64,000 nucleotides of DNA from assembly GCF_004785665.1 (NCBI RefSeq), contig NZ_SRPJ01000003.1, forward strand, positions 1 through 64,000, in the 5' to 3' direction. The DNA is from Staphylococcus pragensis. Its GTDB lineage: Bacteria > Bacillota > Bacilli > Staphylococcales > Staphylococcaceae. The notes below the pieces were generated by a model, which searched no databases, was not told where the DNA came from, and worked only from the letters and a program-made list of their open reading frames with translations. Positions within the stretch are counted from its first letter, which is position 1. Each line of letters starts with the position of its first letter. A program made the translations under genes and the position numbers. Of the stretch, positions 45,220 to 53,517 are shown one piece after another.

Positions 45220-45986
45220 AGAGACACAGTAAAACATATGTCATAGTAAGTCTGACTGGTATCCTCTTAATAGCATTAATTACCTATAGCGTTATGCGCA
45301 GTAATCATCAGTTTGCGTCATTACAATCTCCTGGTTGGCAACATTTATTAGGCACAGATCAATTAGGAAGGGATTTCCTTGCTAGGTTGTGTGTGGGAAG
45401 TTTGGTAACGCTTAGTTTGACTACAATTGTCATTATATTAAGTGTTGGAATTGGCTTGATGCTTGGTCTAATTGCAGGTATAGAAAGAAAATGGCTTGAT
45501 CAAATCGTGATGTTTATGGCAGATATGTTGTTGGCGATACCTTCTTTTATTATCGCTTTAGTTGTCTTAAGTTTGGTCAGCAATTCCATGATAGGTATGA
45601 TTCTTGCGCTCACACTAGGATGGATGGGTCGCTACTTACGTTACTTTAGAAATTTGACGCGTGATATTCAAAAACAACCTTTTATTCAATATGCCGTATT
45701 AAGCGGTAATTCGAAAGTGAAAACAACAGTCACACATGTGATTCCGCATTTATGTAGTAACATCTTTGCTTTAATTACTGCAGATTTCGGCAAGATTATG
45801 CTTAGTATTTCAGGTCTTGCTTTTCTCGGTTTAGGTATTAAACCACCCACACCAGAATTAGGCACGATTTTATTTGATGGTAAGAGTTATTTCAATGGCG
45901 CACCATGGTTATTCTTCTTCCCTGGATTACTGTTAGGAGGTTATGCTTTATTATTTCAAATCATCAACAAAAAGATAACCCGATAG
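45216..45986 (+). CDS. nikC: ABC importer permease, NikC type
   Basis: A 256-aa DppC/NikC-like permease. The conserved LLGTDQLGRDFLARLCVGSL motif lies before the helices. LLAIPSFIIALVVLSLVSNS and FQIINKKITR at the C-terminus are visible. The loop QYAVLSGNSKVKTTVTHVIP is the ATPase-coupling site. It pairs with NikB to form the channel. Its 3' end overlaps the probable start region of nikD. Confidence 0.9.
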   Translation: MKRHSKTYVIVSLTGILLIALITYSVMRSNHQFASLQSPGWQHLLGTDQLGRDFLARLCVGSLVTLSLTTIVIILSVGIGLMLGLIAGIERKWLDQIVMFMADMLLAIPSFIIALVVLSLVSNSMIGMILALTLGWMGRYLRYFRNLTRDIQKQPFIQYAVLSGNSKVKTTVTHVIPHLCSNIFALITADFGKIMLSISGLAFLGLGIKPPTPELGTILFDGKSYFNGAPWLFFFPGLLLGGYALLFQIINKKITR

Positions 45987-46717
45987 TAAACGTTGAACAA
46001 TTAAGTGTGTTTGATAACGACCGTATCTTGATTGATTCGGTTTCTTTAAAAGTGAACAAAGGAGACTTTCATTGTATTATTGGCGAAAGTGGAAGCGGTA
46101 AATCATTGTTAACTAGAACCATTCTTGGCATGAAGCGAGATAATTTGCGATATCAAGGTTCGATAAAGATTGATTTAGGTAAAACGGACGCAGTTTTCCA
46201 AGATGTTTACAGTAATATGTTTCAAAACGTTACCATAGGCAAACATTTTCAATATTTGTTTGAAGCTACAAAATCTACAATGACTTCGGAACAACAAACT
46301 GAGTGGGTAATAGAGCAAATGCGCTTACTTGGTTTGAATGAAGGAGAAAGGTTGCTTAAACGTTATCCTTTTGAAATGAGTGGTGGCATGGCACAACGTA
46401 TTGCCTTCATAATGTCATTAATAAGACGCCCGGACGTCTTATTTTTAGATGAATCGACGAGCGCATTGGATACAGATAACGTTGAGCGGTTGATGTCATA
46501 TTTGATTAAAGTGCAACAACGTTATGGTATGACGATTATCTTTATCACCCACGATATTAATTTAGTTAGAAACTATGCGACACATATAAGTATTATGAAA
46601 AATGGACGTATCATCGAAAGTGGCACTGCGAAAGCAATTCTGAATAATCCATCTGAAATCTATACGCAAAAGTTAATTGAGATAGCACATAGGAGAAGAG
46701 ATTATGCTAGAAATTAA
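45950..46717 (+). CDS. nikD: ABC importer ATPase, NikD type; start codon uncertain
   Basis: About 255 aa. Walker A is IIGESGSGKSLLTRTILGM, the signature is FEMSGGMAQRIAFIMSLIR, Walker B is VLFLDESTSALDTDNVE, and switch His is in IIFITHDINLVRNYA. The open frame has no well-placed ATG, GTG or TTG near the family's usual N-terminus (IVNVEQLSVFDND). A strong AGGAGG at 45935-45940 lies nine bases before ATT 45950, so an ATT start inside nikC is my choice. GTG 45905 would add 15 residues that are a shadow of nikC. Confidence 0.75.
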   Translation: MISNHQQKDNPIVNVEQLSVFDNDRILIDSVSLKVNKGDFHCIIGESGSGKSLLTRTILGMKRDNLRYQGSIKIDLGKTDAVFQDVYSNMFQNVTIGKHFQYLFEATKSTMTSEQQTEWVIEQMRLLGLNEGERLLKRYPFEMSGGMAQRIAFIMSLIRRPDVLFLDESTSALDTDNVERLMSYLIKVQQRYGMTIIFITHDINLVRNYATHISIMKNGRIIESGTAKAILNNPSEIYTQKLIEIAHRRRDYARN

Positions 46718-47333
46718 TAATGTGACCAAACATCTTGGTGGAAAAATCATTTTCAAAAATATTAGTTTTGAGATGAAACAACATCATTTACTGATTAGTG
46801 GAGAAAGTGGGAGTGGTAAATCTACGTTAGCCAAGATTATAGCGGGATTAGATACAGATTATAGTGGCCAATTATATCTCAATCATAGCCTCCGTGAAGA
46901 TTATACTATTAAAGAATGGATGAAGGTTATTCAATATGTACCACAATATCAACGTGATACATTAAATGGACGTAAAACGGTGCGTTACATCTTAACCGAG
47001 CCATTGAAGAATTATCATTTTCAAAAAGAAACGTACTCAGAGAGAATCGAAGCGGTGCTAGAGCGTTGTGCATTACCACCAGAAATATTAAATCAGCGTG
47101 TTGGCACGTTGAGTGGGGGTCAATTTCAACGCATATGGATAGCTAAAGCGCTAATTGTAGAGCCACAAATATTAATATTAGATGAAGCGACCACCAATTT
47201 AGATGTGGTTAATGAAGAAACCATACTTCAAATGCTCAAAACATTAAAAGAAACGCAACTCATCATTATTTCACATGATCAATATGTGCTTAATTCGTTT
47301 AATGGCAAAACAATTAAAATGTCCTCGGTATGA
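46704..47333 (+). CDS. nikE: ABC importer ATPase, NikE type
   Basis: A 209-aa ATPase. Walker A is LLISGESGSGKSTLAKIIAG, signature GTLSGGQFQRIWIAKALIV, Walker B QILILDEATTNLDVVNE, and switch His in LIIISHDQYVLNSF. It is shorter than typical NikE and lacks the C-terminal oligopeptide extension. It overlaps nikD by 14 bases and ends the operon. No clear terminator follows. Confidence 0.88.
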   Translation: MLEINNVTKHLGGKIIFKNISFEMKQHHLLISGESGSGKSTLAKIIAGLDTDYSGQLYLNHSLREDYTIKEWMKVIQYVPQYQRDTLNGRKTVRYILTEPLKNYHFQKETYSERIEAVLERCALPPEILNQRVGTLSGGQFQRIWIAKALIVEPQILILDEATTNLDVVNEETILQMLKTLKETQLIIISHDQYVLNSFNGKTIKMSSV

Positions 47334-47512
47334 GATAGATTTGACGCTGAAAAAGTATAAGATATAACGGATTTTCATAAATAAATTCTATATAGTTATT
47401 GAATTTAAGTTTGAACATGGCTGAAACAGGGGATAAATTTACTGTTAAATATATTCATGAAAGTTGTAAAAAGTTAAAAATGATAGGGCATATCTTAAAG
47501 GAGGAGATTTTT

Positions 47513-47740
47513 ATGAATATTTATAGACTTCAATACCAACATTATAAAGACATCGTAGACGATAATATTTTAACTGTATTTGTGGAAGCGAATAGTGAGG
47601 ACGAAGTAAGAGAGTTTGCACAAAAAGTAAGCTATGCAGTAGAAGATATTAAAAAGTTATCAGATGAAGAATATAGAGAAGAAAGAGCTAAGAATGAGAC
47701 ATTTGGCCTTGAACATGCTGATAAATATTTAGATAAATAA
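47513..47740 (+). CDS. Small acidic protein of unknown function
   Basis: A 75-aa soluble protein: MNIYRLQYQHYKDIVDDNIL, a VFVEANSEDEVREFAQKVSY segment, and a Lys/Glu-rich end. I recognise no family. AAAGGAGGAG gives a strong RBS for ATG 47513. An in-frame upstream start at 47399 would add 38 unsupported residues. A terminator follows at 47750, so it is probably transcribed alone. Confidence 0.65.
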   Translation: MNIYRLQYQHYKDIVDDNILTVFVEANSEDEVREFAQKVSYAVEDIKKLSDEEYREERAKNETFGLEHADKYLDK

Positions 47741-47749
47741 TATTAAAAA

Positions 47750-47785
47750 AAACAGTATCTATTTTAATAGGGATGCTGTTTTTTA
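47750..47785 (+). terminator. Terminator of the small acidic protein gene
   Basis: AACAGTATC and GATGCTGTT pair (one mismatch) and run into six T residues. Confidence 0.75.
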
Positions 47786-47861
47786 TTTGTGTTTCGCAAT
47801 GAAACGCCGTATATTCATAATAATCGTTATTTATAGATGATAAGTTAAAGGAGTAACAAAC

Positions 47862-48722
47862 ATGAATAATCAAAAAGACAAATTTGAACATGCCATTGTA
47901 TTAGGCGGTGGTGGTTCACTCGCGATTGGTTGGGAACTCGGTTATCTTTCAGCACTATCTGAAGCTGGTATTGATGTGAGACATGCAGATTTAGTCATTG
48001 GTACTTCAGGTGGGGCTCAAGCTGGTACTAGCTTAACTTCTGACCATAGTTGGGAAGAAATTTATGACCAACAAATTGCACCTAAATCTAATGAAGCACC
48101 TCCTGTTAATGATATGTCTAAAATATTTGCGCGTTATAATGAAATTGAGAAGAATGCCTCAACTCCAGAAGAGTGGATTGAGAACTATAGTGAGTATGCG
48201 TTAGAAGATCATAAATTTGATGAAAGTGTACATATTAACCGTTTAAAAAATAGAATTAAGGTAACAGAATGGCCGTCTAATATGATGATTACTGCGGTAA
48301 ATGCTAACAAAGCAAAGCGCGTTGCATTGACATCAGAATCGAATGTCGATATTCATAGAGCCATGGCATCAAGTGGCTCATTACCAGGTGTTTGGCCTGC
48401 GACTACAATTGACGGAGAGAAACATTTCGATGGTGGTTGTCATTCTATGGAAAATGCTGACCTAGCTAAAGGCGCAAAAAAAGTCTTAATCTTTGCGACA
48501 AATCTTCCAGTAGCAACCCCTTATACGCTTGATGATGCTATTAAAGAATTGGAACAAAATGGTTCTGAAGTTAAATTAATTACACCAAGTAAAGCGGTAT
48601 TTAATCAATTACAAGAACTTGGTGGCAATACAGTTAACCCTGCCATTCGTCCAGACATTTTCAAAGTAGCTCAAGATCAAGGCCGACAAGATGCCGACAT
48701 GATTAAAGCTTTCTGGGAGTGA
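47862..48722 (+). CDS. Patatin-like phospholipase
   Basis: A 286-aa serine hydrolase with a Ser-Asp dyad. The oxyanion region is AIVLGGGGSLAIGWELGYL, the nucleophile elbow is VIGTSGGAQAGTSL (Ser in GTSGG), and the Asp is in EKHFDGGCHSMENADLA (DGG). Family members cleave acyl chains from lipids; the in vivo substrate is unknown. AAAGGAG precedes the ATG. The next gene begins within 6 bases, so the two are co-transcribed. Confidence 0.88.
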   Translation: MNNQKDKFEHAIVLGGGGSLAIGWELGYLSALSEAGIDVRHADLVIGTSGGAQAGTSLTSDHSWEEIYDQQIAPKSNEAPPVNDMSKIFARYNEIEKNASTPEEWIENYSEYALEDHKFDESVHINRLKNRIKVTEWPSNMMITAVNANKAKRVALTSESNVDIHRAMASSGSLPGVWPATTIDGEKHFDGGCHSMENADLAKGAKKVLIFATNLPVATPYTLDDAIKELEQNGSEVKLITPSKAVFNQLQELGGNTVNPAIRPDIFKVAQDQGRQDADMIKAFWE

Positions 48723-48727
48723 TGAGT

Positions 48728-49165
48728 ATGAACAAAGATTTAAGTCATATCCAACCACCGACACATTTCAAATATAAAGAAAGTCAGACGATTCTTAAAC
48801 AAAGTTATGAATTTAAGTGTGATAATCGCATTTATTTTAGTGAGTCAGCACATCAAGACCTCTTTGATCATTCGTATCGTTTGTATGTAGATGTGTTATC
48901 GCCTATTGGGAAATTTGGCCTAGGACTAGATTTTAACGAAGTAGATGCGATTTATAATCAATTCATCAAACCTAAAGTCGATCACCAAATTTTAAATGAA
49001 ACATTACCTGACATGAATACGACAGCAGAGAATATTGCGATGTGGATTTGGGATGAGTTTGAACAGCATCTGCCTGAGAATCACCATATGTACGAATTAC
49101 AGTTATTTGAGACTGACCGCCATGGGGTAAGTCTAAATCAGGATACAATGAACATTAAAAAGTAA
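48728..49165 (+). CDS. 6-pyruvoyl-tetrahydropterin synthase/QueD-like protein
   Basis: A 145-aa single-domain T-fold protein. The first half has KCDNRIYFSESAHQDLFDHS and YRLYVDVLSPIG, and the second GLGLDFNEVDAIYNQFIKPK, LNETLPDMNTTAENIAMWIW and QLFETDRHGVSL. These match the QueD/PTPS pattern (F-D, LN, T-A-E-N-x-A, E). The usual C-x-x-x-H-G-H zinc cluster is not obvious, so enzyme activity is doubtful. ATG 48728 is chosen for RBS spacing (GGGAGTGA). It pairs with the patatin gene. Confidence 0.7.
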   Translation: MNKDLSHIQPPTHFKYKESQTILKQSYEFKCDNRIYFSESAHQDLFDHSYRLYVDVLSPIGKFGLGLDFNEVDAIYNQFIKPKVDHQILNETLPDMNTTAENIAMWIWDEFEQHLPENHHMYELQLFETDRHGVSLNQDTMNIKK

Positions 49166-49318
49166 AAATAATATTAAAAATGAAGTCTCTATTTTTCCAA
49201 TTAATTAGGCACTATTTGTTAATAATATAATAATTTAAATATTTTGAATAATTTTATGAAAAAGATATAATTAGTATAGTAGTATATCTACAATATTTTA
49301 ATTTTTGGAGGAAAATAT

Positions 49319-50335
49319 TTGGGGACCACATTTAGTCTTATTACTTTTATTTTATTATTAGTCCTAACGGCATTTTTCGTAGCAATGGAATTTGCGATTG
49401 TTAAAGTTAGATCGACCAGGATTGAGCAGCTGTCAAAGTCTGGAGACAACAAAGCTGTAGCGGCTAAGAAAGTTATTGAACATTTAGATGAATATTTAGC
49501 AGCTTGTCAACTAGGTATTACCATCACCGCTTTAGGTATTGGTATGGTTGGTGAATCAACATTTGAATTTATGTTACATCCACTATTCAGTAGCGTGGGT
49601 ATTCCGGAGTCTTGGATACATCCGTTTACCATTGGTGGCGCATTTGTAATTGCGACATTTTTACATGTTGTCGTTGGAGAGATGGCACCTAAGACGGTCG
49701 CTATACAAAAGGCGGAAGCTATCACATTAGCCTTTGCCAAACCAATTATCTTTTTCTATAAGATCATGTATCCGTTTATTTATATTTTAAATGGAGCTGC
49801 ACGCATTATCTTGAAGATGTTTAACATGAAACCTGCGAAAGAGAGCGAAGTCTTTCACACTGAAGAAGAATTGAAGCAATTGATTTATGATAGTCATGAA
49901 GGTGGCGAGATTAATGAAAGTGAACTTCACCATATTAATCAAGCTTTCAAATTTGATAATTTAGTTGCTAAAGATGTAATGATTGAACGACAATATGTCA
50001 AAACGCTTGATATAAATGATCATTTCGAAGAGGCAATTCAAAAAATAAAAAGAAATGCTTATACAAGATATCCTGTTACGAAGAATAATGAGATTATAGG
50101 ATTTATTCATTCCAAATCATTGTTTAACGTGGAACAACCTACTGATTTAGAACATTTTATTAATCCAATTATTAATGCTGAGATCGAAACACCATTGAAA
50201 CATATATTAGAAATAATGAAGAAAGAAAAAGTTCATATCGCTACAGTTTATAGTAATTCTGAGTTCCAAGGCATTATTACCTTAGAAAATATTCTGGAAG
50301 AAATCGTCGGAGATATTGAAGATGAATACAATTAA
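49319..50335 (+). CDS. CNNM/CBS-domain (HlyC/CorC-family) membrane protein, short form
   Basis: A 338-aa protein. The N-terminal CNNM domain has three helices (LITFILLLVLTAFFVAMEFA with the A-M-E-F motif, CQLGITITALGIGMVGESTF, HVVVGEMAPKTVAIQ). A CBS pair follows (VMIERQYVKTLDINDHFEEA, RYPVTKNNEIIGFIHSKSLF, ...). It ends with NILEEIVGDIEDEYN. The C-terminal CorC_HlyC domain found in about 440-aa relatives is absent. These proteins are linked to Mg export. The start is TTG 49319 after GGAGG. Confidence 0.85.
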   Translation: MGTTFSLITFILLLVLTAFFVAMEFAIVKVRSTRIEQLSKSGDNKAVAAKKVIEHLDEYLAACQLGITITALGIGMVGESTFEFMLHPLFSSVGIPESWIHPFTIGGAFVIATFLHVVVGEMAPKTVAIQKAEAITLAFAKPIIFFYKIMYPFIYILNGAARIILKMFNMKPAKESEVFHTEEELKQLIYDSHEGGEINESELHHINQAFKFDNLVAKDVMIERQYVKTLDINDHFEEAIQKIKRNAYTRYPVTKNNEIIGFIHSKSLFNVEQPTDLEHFINPIINAEIETPLKHILEIMKKEKVHIATVYSNSEFQGIITLENILEEIVGDIEDEYN

Positions 50336-50369
50336 CAAGAATTTAGTCTTATATAATAAATAATATTTG

Positions 50370-50420
50370 TAGTGACCTCAATGTCTAGATTTATATTTAG
50401 ATGATGAGGTCTATTTTTTC
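50370..50420. terminator. Bidirectional terminator between the CNNM gene and the LysR gene
   Basis: GACCTCA...TCTA and TAGA...TGAGGTC form a broken stem followed by six T residues; the genes converge here. Confidence 0.75.
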
Positions 50421-50459
50421 TTTTCATCTAAATGATTTAGCAAGATATGGTCTCGAGTT

Positions 50460-51374
50460 TCAGTTGCCTTCTGACTTTGCCATTTGAATAAACGTCTGCG
50501 CTGCTTTAGATAAGCATGTTTTGTCATTCTCTTTATAAGCTAATACAACTTGGTTGTAATAATGATTAGGATTAAGTTGAACAAAGGTGCCATTAAAATG
50601 ATCTGCAGTCATATCTTTAACGCTTTTAGGGACAAACGTCATTGCGATGCCTTCATTGACTAGGCGTAGAGCGTTTTCCACACTCATTGTTTCTAGCATA
50701 ATATTAGGTGAAACATTATAATCTTGTAAGATTTGATTAGATAGGCGACGTAGTGTCATTTCAGGTTTAAGTAGAATGAATTTTTCATTATTTAATAAGT
50801 GAAAAGGAAATGCGCCATCATCTGCATGTGTTCTAGCTTCATCAAGCAATGAATGTCCCGGAGGTAATGCTAAATAAATATTTTCAGTATATAAAATATC
50901 ATAAGATAAATCTTCATTATATAAAGGCAAGATAGTGACACCAATATCCACTTGTTGATCAGCTACTATTTGCTCGATTCTGTGAGCAACTTCCTCTACA
51001 AGTTCAATTTCCACACCAGGATAATTCTGAATGAATTTCGGCAAAATATTATATAACGTATGTGTTGCTAAAATTGGATTAACCCCTATACGGAGACGCC
51101 CCTTTTTCAAATTAGAAATCGTCTGCAATTCTTCACGCATTTGAGTATCAATCTCTTCAATTTCATGTAAATACTCAAGGAAACGTTCGGCCGAATAAGT
51201 CAGTTCTAATGGATTACTGTCACGATTAATCAAAGTGACGCCTAAATCATCCTCTATGTTTTTAATATAACGACTCAAATAGGGTTGAGAAATGTATAAA
51301 TGTTTCGCTGCATGCGAGATATTACCATAACGTTGCACTGCTTCTAAATAACTGATGGCGTGCTTATAGGACAT
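50460..51374 (-). CDS. LysR-family transcriptional regulator
   Basis: A 304-aa regulator. The winged HTH lies at residues 1-60 (HAISYLEAVQRYGNISHAAK, HLYISQPYLSRYIKNIEDDL). A LysR substrate-binding domain follows (RLRIGVNPILATHTLYNILP, ...). It is divergent from the SDR and lipocalin genes, with a dyad between them, so it probably controls those genes in response to a small ligand. GGAAGG precedes the ATG. Confidence 0.9.
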   Translation of the reverse strand: MSYKHAISYLEAVQRYGNISHAAKHLYISQPYLSRYIKNIEDDLGVTLINRDSNPLELTYSAERFLEYLHEIEEIDTQMREELQTISNLKKGRLRIGVNPILATHTLYNILPKFIQNYPGVEIELVEEVAHRIEQIVADQQVDIGVTILPLYNEDLSYDILYTENIYLALPPGHSLLDEARTHADDGAFPFHLLNNEKFILLKPEMTLRRLSNQILQDYNVSPNIMLETMSVENALRLVNEGIAMTFVPKSVKDMTADHFNGTFVQLNPNHYYNQVVLAYKENDKTCLSKAAQTFIQMAKSEGN

Positions 51375-51409
51375 TACCTTCCATTCCTTTCTAGATTTTA
51401 TATTTGGAA

Positions 51410-51429
51410 CTATAACTTTTTAGTTATAG
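51410..51429. promoter_or_regulatory. Candidate LysR-type operator
   Basis: CTATAACT and AGTTATAG are perfect 8-bp arms spaced by four T. The form fits the T-N11-A dyads bound by LysR regulators, in the divergent region between the regulator and its likely target. Confidence 0.6.
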
Positions 51430-51578
51430 CTTTAATAGTTGAAAACGTCTTTTACATTCTTCGAAATTGGTTAGACAATAGAAGTGGACGTAATAATAGA
51501 AATTACACATATTATACTACTTTAAATTGTGATTCATTTTCAGGGAAATTCAATACAAAGATAAAGGGGTAATGAATG

Positions 51579-52334
51579 ATGACAAGAAATGTAATCGTAA
51601 CAGGTTCAGCACAAGGTATAGGATATGCTATCGCACAGGCATTTGATAAAGAGAATGACAGAGTCTTCATCTTCGACATGAATCAAGAAGCGGCAGATAA
51701 AGCAGCTAACTCATTAAACAACGGTGTGGCATATAAAGTAGATATTACGGATGAAGATGAAGTTTCAAGTGCTATTAAAGATGTAACTGAACGATATGGT
51801 GCAGTGGATGTATTAGTTAATAATGCAGGCGTTCAACATATTGATAAAGTAGAAGATTTCCCATTAGAACAATGGAATAAAGTAATTAACGTGATTCAAA
51901 CGGGTACATTCTTAATGACGAAACATGTATTACCGTCAATGAAACAACAACAAAGTGGACGCATTATCACAATTTCTTCAGCACACGGAGAAATGGCAGA
52001 TCCATTTAAATCTGCATATGTAGCTTCTAAATTTGCGCAAATCGGTTTTACAAAAACTGTGGCACTTGAAACAGTTAAAGATGGTATAACAGCAAATGCT
52101 GTATTACCTGGTCCAGTGCGTACCTCATTAATTGAAAACCAATTAGAACATCTTGCTCAACAAGATGACTCAACAGAACAAGAAGCAATGGAAAAATATA
52201 TCACAGGAAAAATGCCAATGAATCGTTTATTAGAACCTTCAGAGATTGCGGCTACAGTTATATTCTTAGCTTCAGGAGGTGCTACAGCAATTACTGGAGA
52301 AACAATTAGTGTTTCTGGTGGTTCAAACGCATAA
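51579..52334 (+). CDS. Short-chain dehydrogenase/reductase
   Basis: A 251-aa NAD(P)-dependent SDR. It has the cofactor motif VTGSAQGIGYAIAQAF, NNAG in DVLVNNAGVQHIDKVE, the catalytic Ser in GRIITISSAHGEMADPF, and Y-x-x-x-K in SAYVASKFAQIG. The sequence resembles 3-hydroxybutyrate or acetoin-type dehydrogenases; the substrate is not fixed. ATG 51579 or 51576 are both possible after AAAGGGG. It is followed 40 bases later by a lipocalin-like gene, probably one operon under the LysR protein. Confidence 0.87.
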   Translation: MTRNVIVTGSAQGIGYAIAQAFDKENDRVFIFDMNQEAADKAANSLNNGVAYKVDITDEDEVSSAIKDVTERYGAVDVLVNNAGVQHIDKVEDFPLEQWNKVINVIQTGTFLMTKHVLPSMKQQQSGRIITISSAHGEMADPFKSAYVASKFAQIGFTKTVALETVKDGITANAVLPGPVRTSLIENQLEHLAQQDDSTEQEAMEKYITGKMPMNRLLEPSEIAATVIFLASGGATAITGETISVSGGSNA

Positions 52335-52374
52335 TTATTAAATATATTAAAAATGAAGAAAGGATGTATTTAGA

Positions 52375-52797
52375 ATGGCAGAACTTAAAGATCAATTAAT
52401 TGGAACTTGGAAATTAGTGAGATATCAAGATGAAGATAAAGATGGCAATATTTTTTATCCACTAGGCGAAGATGCAAAAGGATTTATTATGTATAATCCA
52501 GATGGTTATATGTCAGCTCAATTAATGCAACAAGGTCGTAAACCCTATGCTTCTGGAGATTTACACACTGGTACGAAAGATGAAATGGCTGAGGCAGCAC
52601 ACGGTTATGTTGCATATGCTGGCCGCTTTGAATTAGATGAAGAGAATTCAACGGTTTATCATACAATGGAAGTAAGTATGAATCCTACTTGGTTAGGGGA
52701 TACACAACCTCGTGAATTTGAATTGGAAGGCGATACACTTAGTATTGTAAATGGCAATGTACCTAACCAAAAATTAGTTTGGCAACGTGTAAAATAA
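52375..52797 (+). CDS. Lipocalin-like protein
   Basis: A 140-aa beta-barrel protein. DQLIGTWKLVRYQDEDKDGN has the lipocalin G-x-W motif, then FYPLGEDAKGFIMYNPDGYM, and MNPTWLGDTQPREFELEGDT in the C-terminal half, as in lipocalin_5 proteins. No signal peptide is seen. It probably binds a small hydrophobic ligand. GAAAGGATG lies before the ATG. Confidence 0.8.
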   Translation: MAELKDQLIGTWKLVRYQDEDKDGNIFYPLGEDAKGFIMYNPDGYMSAQLMQQGRKPYASGDLHTGTKDEMAEAAHGYVAYAGRFELDEENSTVYHTMEVSMNPTWLGDTQPREFELEGDTLSIVNGNVPNQKLVWQRVK

Positions 52798-52814
52798 ATA
52801 TCATAGGAAGAATA

Positions 52815-52861
52815 GGCCAGAAGAACGGATTTAAAGTGAATTCGTCCTTCTGGCCTTTTTC
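52815..52861 (+). terminator. Terminator of the SDR-lipocalin operon
   Basis: GGCCAGAAGAACG and CGTCCTTCTGGCC form a GC-rich stem followed by five T residues. Confidence 0.92.
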
Positions 52862-52932
52862 TTTGTTTAATTGGCATTTACCAGTATAGTTAGATTAAAG
52901 TTCAAAAAATAAAGAAAAGTGAGTGAATCAAG

Positions 52933-53454
52933 ATGGCAGAGATTTGTGCTTATTTAGGAGCGTCGGTAGATGGATATATCGCAAACCAATCGGAAAGCGT
53001 GCAATTTCTAGAAGAAGTGGAAGGTCAAGGTGATAACGGCTATGCGCAGTTTTATGCAAGTGTAGATGTGGTCATCATGGGTGGTAAGACATTTAGATGG
53101 TTGCTTGATAACGATGTTAAAGAGAATCCTTATAAAGATAAAAGGGTGGTCGTAATAAGTTCACAACAAATATCAATAGATTGGGATATTGAATTTTACA
53201 ATGGAGATTTAAACCAGCTATTCGAGCAATTTAAGCCTGAAGAGAAAGTATGGATTGTAGGCGGTGGAAATTTAATTTCTAAACTTATTAATTTAAATCT
53301 ATTAACGTCACTTCAACTCACCATTGCACCAACAATCTTGAGTGGAGGCGTTTCATTATTTAATGAAATTGATAACAAAGTAGATTTAAAATTGCGTAAC
53401 GTCACACAATATAACCAATTTGTAGAACTTGATTATATGATAAATTATCGATAA
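52933..53454 (+). CDS. Dihydrofolate reductase/RibD C-terminal family protein
   Basis: A 173-aa protein of the YyaP/RibD_C type. ICAYLGASVDGYIA, VDVVIMGGKTFRWLL, RVVVISSQQ, VWIVGGGNLISKLIN and LTIAPTILSGGVSLF match the NADPH-binding DHFR fold. It is not the housekeeping folA (which has a different N-terminus). Physiological substrate is unknown. Confidence 0.88.
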   Translation: MAEICAYLGASVDGYIANQSESVQFLEEVEGQGDNGYAQFYASVDVVIMGGKTFRWLLDNDVKENPYKDKRVVVISSQQISIDWDIEFYNGDLNQLFEQFKPEEKVWIVGGGNLISKLINLNLLTSLQLTIAPTILSGGVSLFNEIDNKVDLKLRNVTQYNQFVELDYMINYR

Positions 53455-53517
53455 GCGAAGCTCCTCATTTCCATATTATTGATATAATAATGACTAATTA
53501 AATAAAGGAGGGGTTAA

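Noticed and set aside
42015..47333. Standard staphylopine (cnt) locus
   Set aside because: No cntK, cntL or cntM genes precede the importer, and the single methyltransferase is not a staphylopine synthase.
47399..47512. N-terminal extension of the 75-aa protein
   Set aside because: The strong RBS AAAGGAGGAG sits before ATG 47513; the upstream part has no RBS and poor coding character.
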